Shown here: piece by piece, positions 61,561 to 64,000 of the stretch
How positions within the stretch are numbered: position 1 is the stretch's first letter
Layout of the letters: every line of letters starts with the position of its first letter
From: Moringa oleifera
Lineage: Eukaryota > Streptophyta > Magnoliopsida > Brassicales > Moringaceae
Length of the DNA: 64,000 nt
Assembly (NCBI GenBank): GCA_021397835.1
Contig: JAJFZO010000168.1
Span: forward strand, 1,674,001 to 1,738,000
Direction of reading: 5' to 3'
Position numbers and translations under genes: made by a program
Notes under the pieces: model-generated
Databases searched by the model: none
The model's input: the letters and a program-made list of their open reading frames with translations, nothing else
Told to the model about the DNA's origin: nothing

Positions 61561-62180
61561 AAAATATTACGAAAATATATTATAATAAGAAAAACAGTTG
61601 CATCAATTTGACCCTTTGATGCTACATGATAAATCACCCAGCTCACTGCCCATAATTCTTTATGACCATCTTCTTCTTCTTCTTCTTCTTTCTTCTTTTC
61701 TTTTGATTATTATCCTTACCATCTTATTTTATACTAAACCTCTCTCTCTCTCCTCTCTCTCTCTCAAGACATGTTGGGTACAGAGAAGAGGTGTTTTGTG
61801 TGAAAAGTCAGCGACTCTCCTCCCCTCTCTCTCTCTCTCTCTCTCTTCAAAAACCGTTCTTGTTTGTTTGTTTTTGAGAGGAACATCAGTATTTTCAACC
61901 TTGACATACCTGTTTTCTTTGCTTTCTTTCATCCTAGCAACCAAATCCCGATACCCGAAAGAAATTCTTGTTTACCTTAATCCAAAAAACAAAAAAGAAA
62001 GCATAAACCCACCCCAGATCACCAGCTCACAACTCCGAGAGAGAGGGATAAGAATTTTGCATGTCTTCTACGTTTGTTTGTCGCCGAACACCCAGCAGAT
62101 GGTGCACCACATGAAGCGAGTAGCTCTGCTTCACTTCCTGTTCTTGCATCACTAGTACGTGCAGCTTCTTTGGGGTAGCC
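61560..62180 (+). promoter_or_regulatory. CT-rich 5' leader and promoter-proximal region of the WRKY gene
   Basis: CT-rich leader-like sequence ends at the ATG of the WRKY frame. TTGAC W-box cores occur at 61609-61614 and 61901-61906; W-boxes are the WRKY target and often serve autoregulation. A 185-codon upstream frame (61598-62155) covers most of the leader in a different frame and stops 25 bases before the main ATG. Confidence 0.45.
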
Positions 62181-63593
62181 ATGGACAACTATCAGGGAGA
62201 TTTAACAGACATAGTTCGAGCCAGCGGTGGTTCTCTAGGTTGTGGCTCAGGATCGCCGGAGGTTCCTGCTCCCACCTGGCCGTTCACGTCTGATCCCATC
62301 AATTTCTCATCGTCAGCTGCTGATCACCGGGGAGGGAACTGCTTCGGGGATCCTTTCATAGACATGCGAGATCCGCTTCTTCACGAAGTCAACAAGGCAG
62401 GTTCAGGCTATTTTGGCAGCCCAAATTCAGCAATAGATATTATAAGCACTGGAGTTGAAGATACTGCAAACAGAAGCTTTTGCGGCGCTGGTACAGATAG
62501 TATTCTTAGTCAAAAAATGTTTGAGGATGACATGAAGGGTCCCTGCAATATCTTTTCACGGATTCAGATCTCGCAAAGTCCCAAGCAGATGGCTATGTCA
62601 CCATGCGATTCGCCAGTGATGGCGGCTCCTGCTGCTGCTGCTACGTCGCCGAGAGGGATCAAGGCTCCTGCCGGGATCCCAAGCGACATGATTAGTACTA
62701 ACAGCTCAAAAGGTTGCTTGGTTGATGACACAGTCCCCGTGCAGATCTCGTCTCCGCGGAATCTGGGCATCAAGAGAAGGTAACACCAATATTAAATTTT
62801 CTGTTCCCCAGTTGATTGCATCCTTATTTAACTACTATTAAGTGGGTTTTATTTTCTTTGTTTTGCTTTTGCAAGTTTCTCCACAACCTGTAGTTTAATG
62901 TCATTTTAGCTTCATTAGTCACCTTCCAAGGGACTATTCAATTTTTCAGAAAACTTGGTTTTCCATAAAATCATGTGGAGAATCAGAGGAATTTAGGGTT
63001 TCATCTGAAATTTCCCCACCAAAAGCTCTTATTTCTGCACTGCTTAGCATAGTCCTTTGGAAGACACCAGGAGACTCCGTCACTGTAAACGTTAACAACC
63101 TATAGATAAGCCTTGATGGGTCTTGATCAACCTGCAAATTAAATACTCTATCTGGCGTCACAATAACATTCACAAACTTGGCTTTCGTGTAGTTATCTGA
63201 CGCTACTTTTCCCTATATTACCCACCTGAAATTTAGAGTATTTTGATTGATCTTTCTGCTTTCAGAACATGCCGTATCTTTGAGCTCTATTTAGGAAAAA
63301 AGGAGTATCAAAACACAGTATCGCATCCCAAGTGTAATTTGGGACTGAACCTTAAACTAATTGATAATCAAAAGAAAATGTAGCTTTTTCATCTTTTGTT
63401 CTTTTTCTCGGGAAAGAGACTGAACTAACTCTAATGTAATATGATGATTTAGGAAAAGTCAAGCGAAGAAGGTGGTGTGTATACCTGCACCAGCAGCTGC
63501 AAACAGCAGGTCTAGTGGAGAAGTGATTCCATCTGATTTATGGGCATGGAGAAAGTATGGACAAAAACCCATCAAAGGTTCTCCTTATCCAAG
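62181..63593 (+). CDS. WRKY35: WRKY group IIe transcription factor, WRKY35/WRKY14-like (5' part; gene runs off the window)
   Basis: Two coding exons are present: 62181-62779 and 63453-63593. The start [17 protein letters not shown] resembles the WRKY35/14 N-terminus. Residues ~120-200 include [17 protein letters not shown], an Ala-rich patch and the conserved [20 protein letters not shown]. The basic stretch ~198-206 is the likely nuclear localisation signal, and C209[14 protein letters not shown] is typical of group IIe. The WRKY heptad is intact at 232-238 (WRKYGQK), followed by PIKGSPYPR. The AG|GTATGC donor sits at the conserved R-type WRKY intron (after PYP-R). The next exon, with the GYYRCSS zinc-finger half, is not in 63594-64000. 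The family binds W-boxes (TTGACY) in the nucleus. The function of this member is not shown by sequence. Confidence 0.93.
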
Positions 63594-64000
63594 GTATGCC
63601 AACTTCACATCTTAAACTTCTCCATAAGTAACCAAAAGGTTCTTAATTTTAGCAATTAGGCATATATTTTGTATGATCCTTTGTCTTCCCTTAGCTTTGA
63701 GATATCATACACTAAAATTAAATTAAGTATTGGGCATGATATACAATAGAACTGTGCCAAGATAATGCATTGGAAAACTACTTTTGAACCTGCAGAAGTT
63801 ACCTTAGTAAATTGAACAGCCTTCACCAGCAAACATTGCGTATTGGGAGCTACATTGTCATGGAAAAACGTTGAAGATTAAGAAAATACTTCCACTCAAA
63901 TTTTTGATTTACTTTCTTTTAGAAATTTACTTGCCAATGGGAACAAGTAGATGAATGTGCATCCAACTGAATTGGGTGACCGAATTTGATTCAAGATCTG
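63594..64000 (+). other. Start of WRKY intron 2 (window end)
   Basis: AT-rich intronic sequence. I searched for the zinc-finger half of the WRKY domain in all three plus frames and did not find it, so the gene continues past base 64000. Confidence 0.8.

Overview
This is nuclear DNA from a plant, most likely a core eudicot. The evidence is spliced genes with GT-AG introns, plant-only families (ALOG/LSH, CHUP1-like, P-class PPR, WRKY group IIe, plant NDR kinase), AT-rich intergenic DNA and decayed plant LINE and MULE transposons. The species cannot be told from the sequence alone. No rRNA, tRNA, CRISPR array or bacterial operon was seen.

Layout. (1) 1363-6335 (+): a seven-exon CHUP1/IPGA1-like coiled-coil protein. 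(2) 9629-10258 (+): an intronless ALOG (LSH) regulator with a TATA box near 9275. (3) About 11560-15900 (+): a decayed LINE with endonuclease, reverse transcriptase and RNase H. (4) 16154-18550 (+): an intronless PPR gene, followed by orphan exon-like pieces at 18990-19640. (5) About 22270-27345 (+): a second decayed LINE. (6) About 27570-31540: two copies of the N-terminal part of a MuDR-type transposase gene, facing each other as a large inverted duplication. (7) 33827-45038 (+): a 13-exon NDR-family kinase gene whose introns carry LINE tails, a tandem duplication and two odd T16-G(19-21) tracts. (8) About 45040-61500: gene-poor, AT-rich DNA with a LINE fragment (49850-51585), a degenerate tandem-repeat region and unassigned sequence. 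(9) 62181-63593 (+): the first two coding exons of a WRKY35/14-like gene that runs off the window.

The five genes look independent. All five lie on the + strand but have their own spacing and promoters, and nothing suggests a metabolic cluster. By family they cover cytoskeleton or organelle positioning, organ-boundary development, organelle RNA processing, NDR/MOB signalling and WRKY transcriptional control.

The most notable structure is the MuDR-type fold-back. Both arms carry only the PB1-like and MuDR N-terminal regions, without a catalytic domain, and they face each other across a short loop. Read-through transcription would give a long hairpin RNA. That layout resembles maize Mu killer, though here both arms are old and full of stops.
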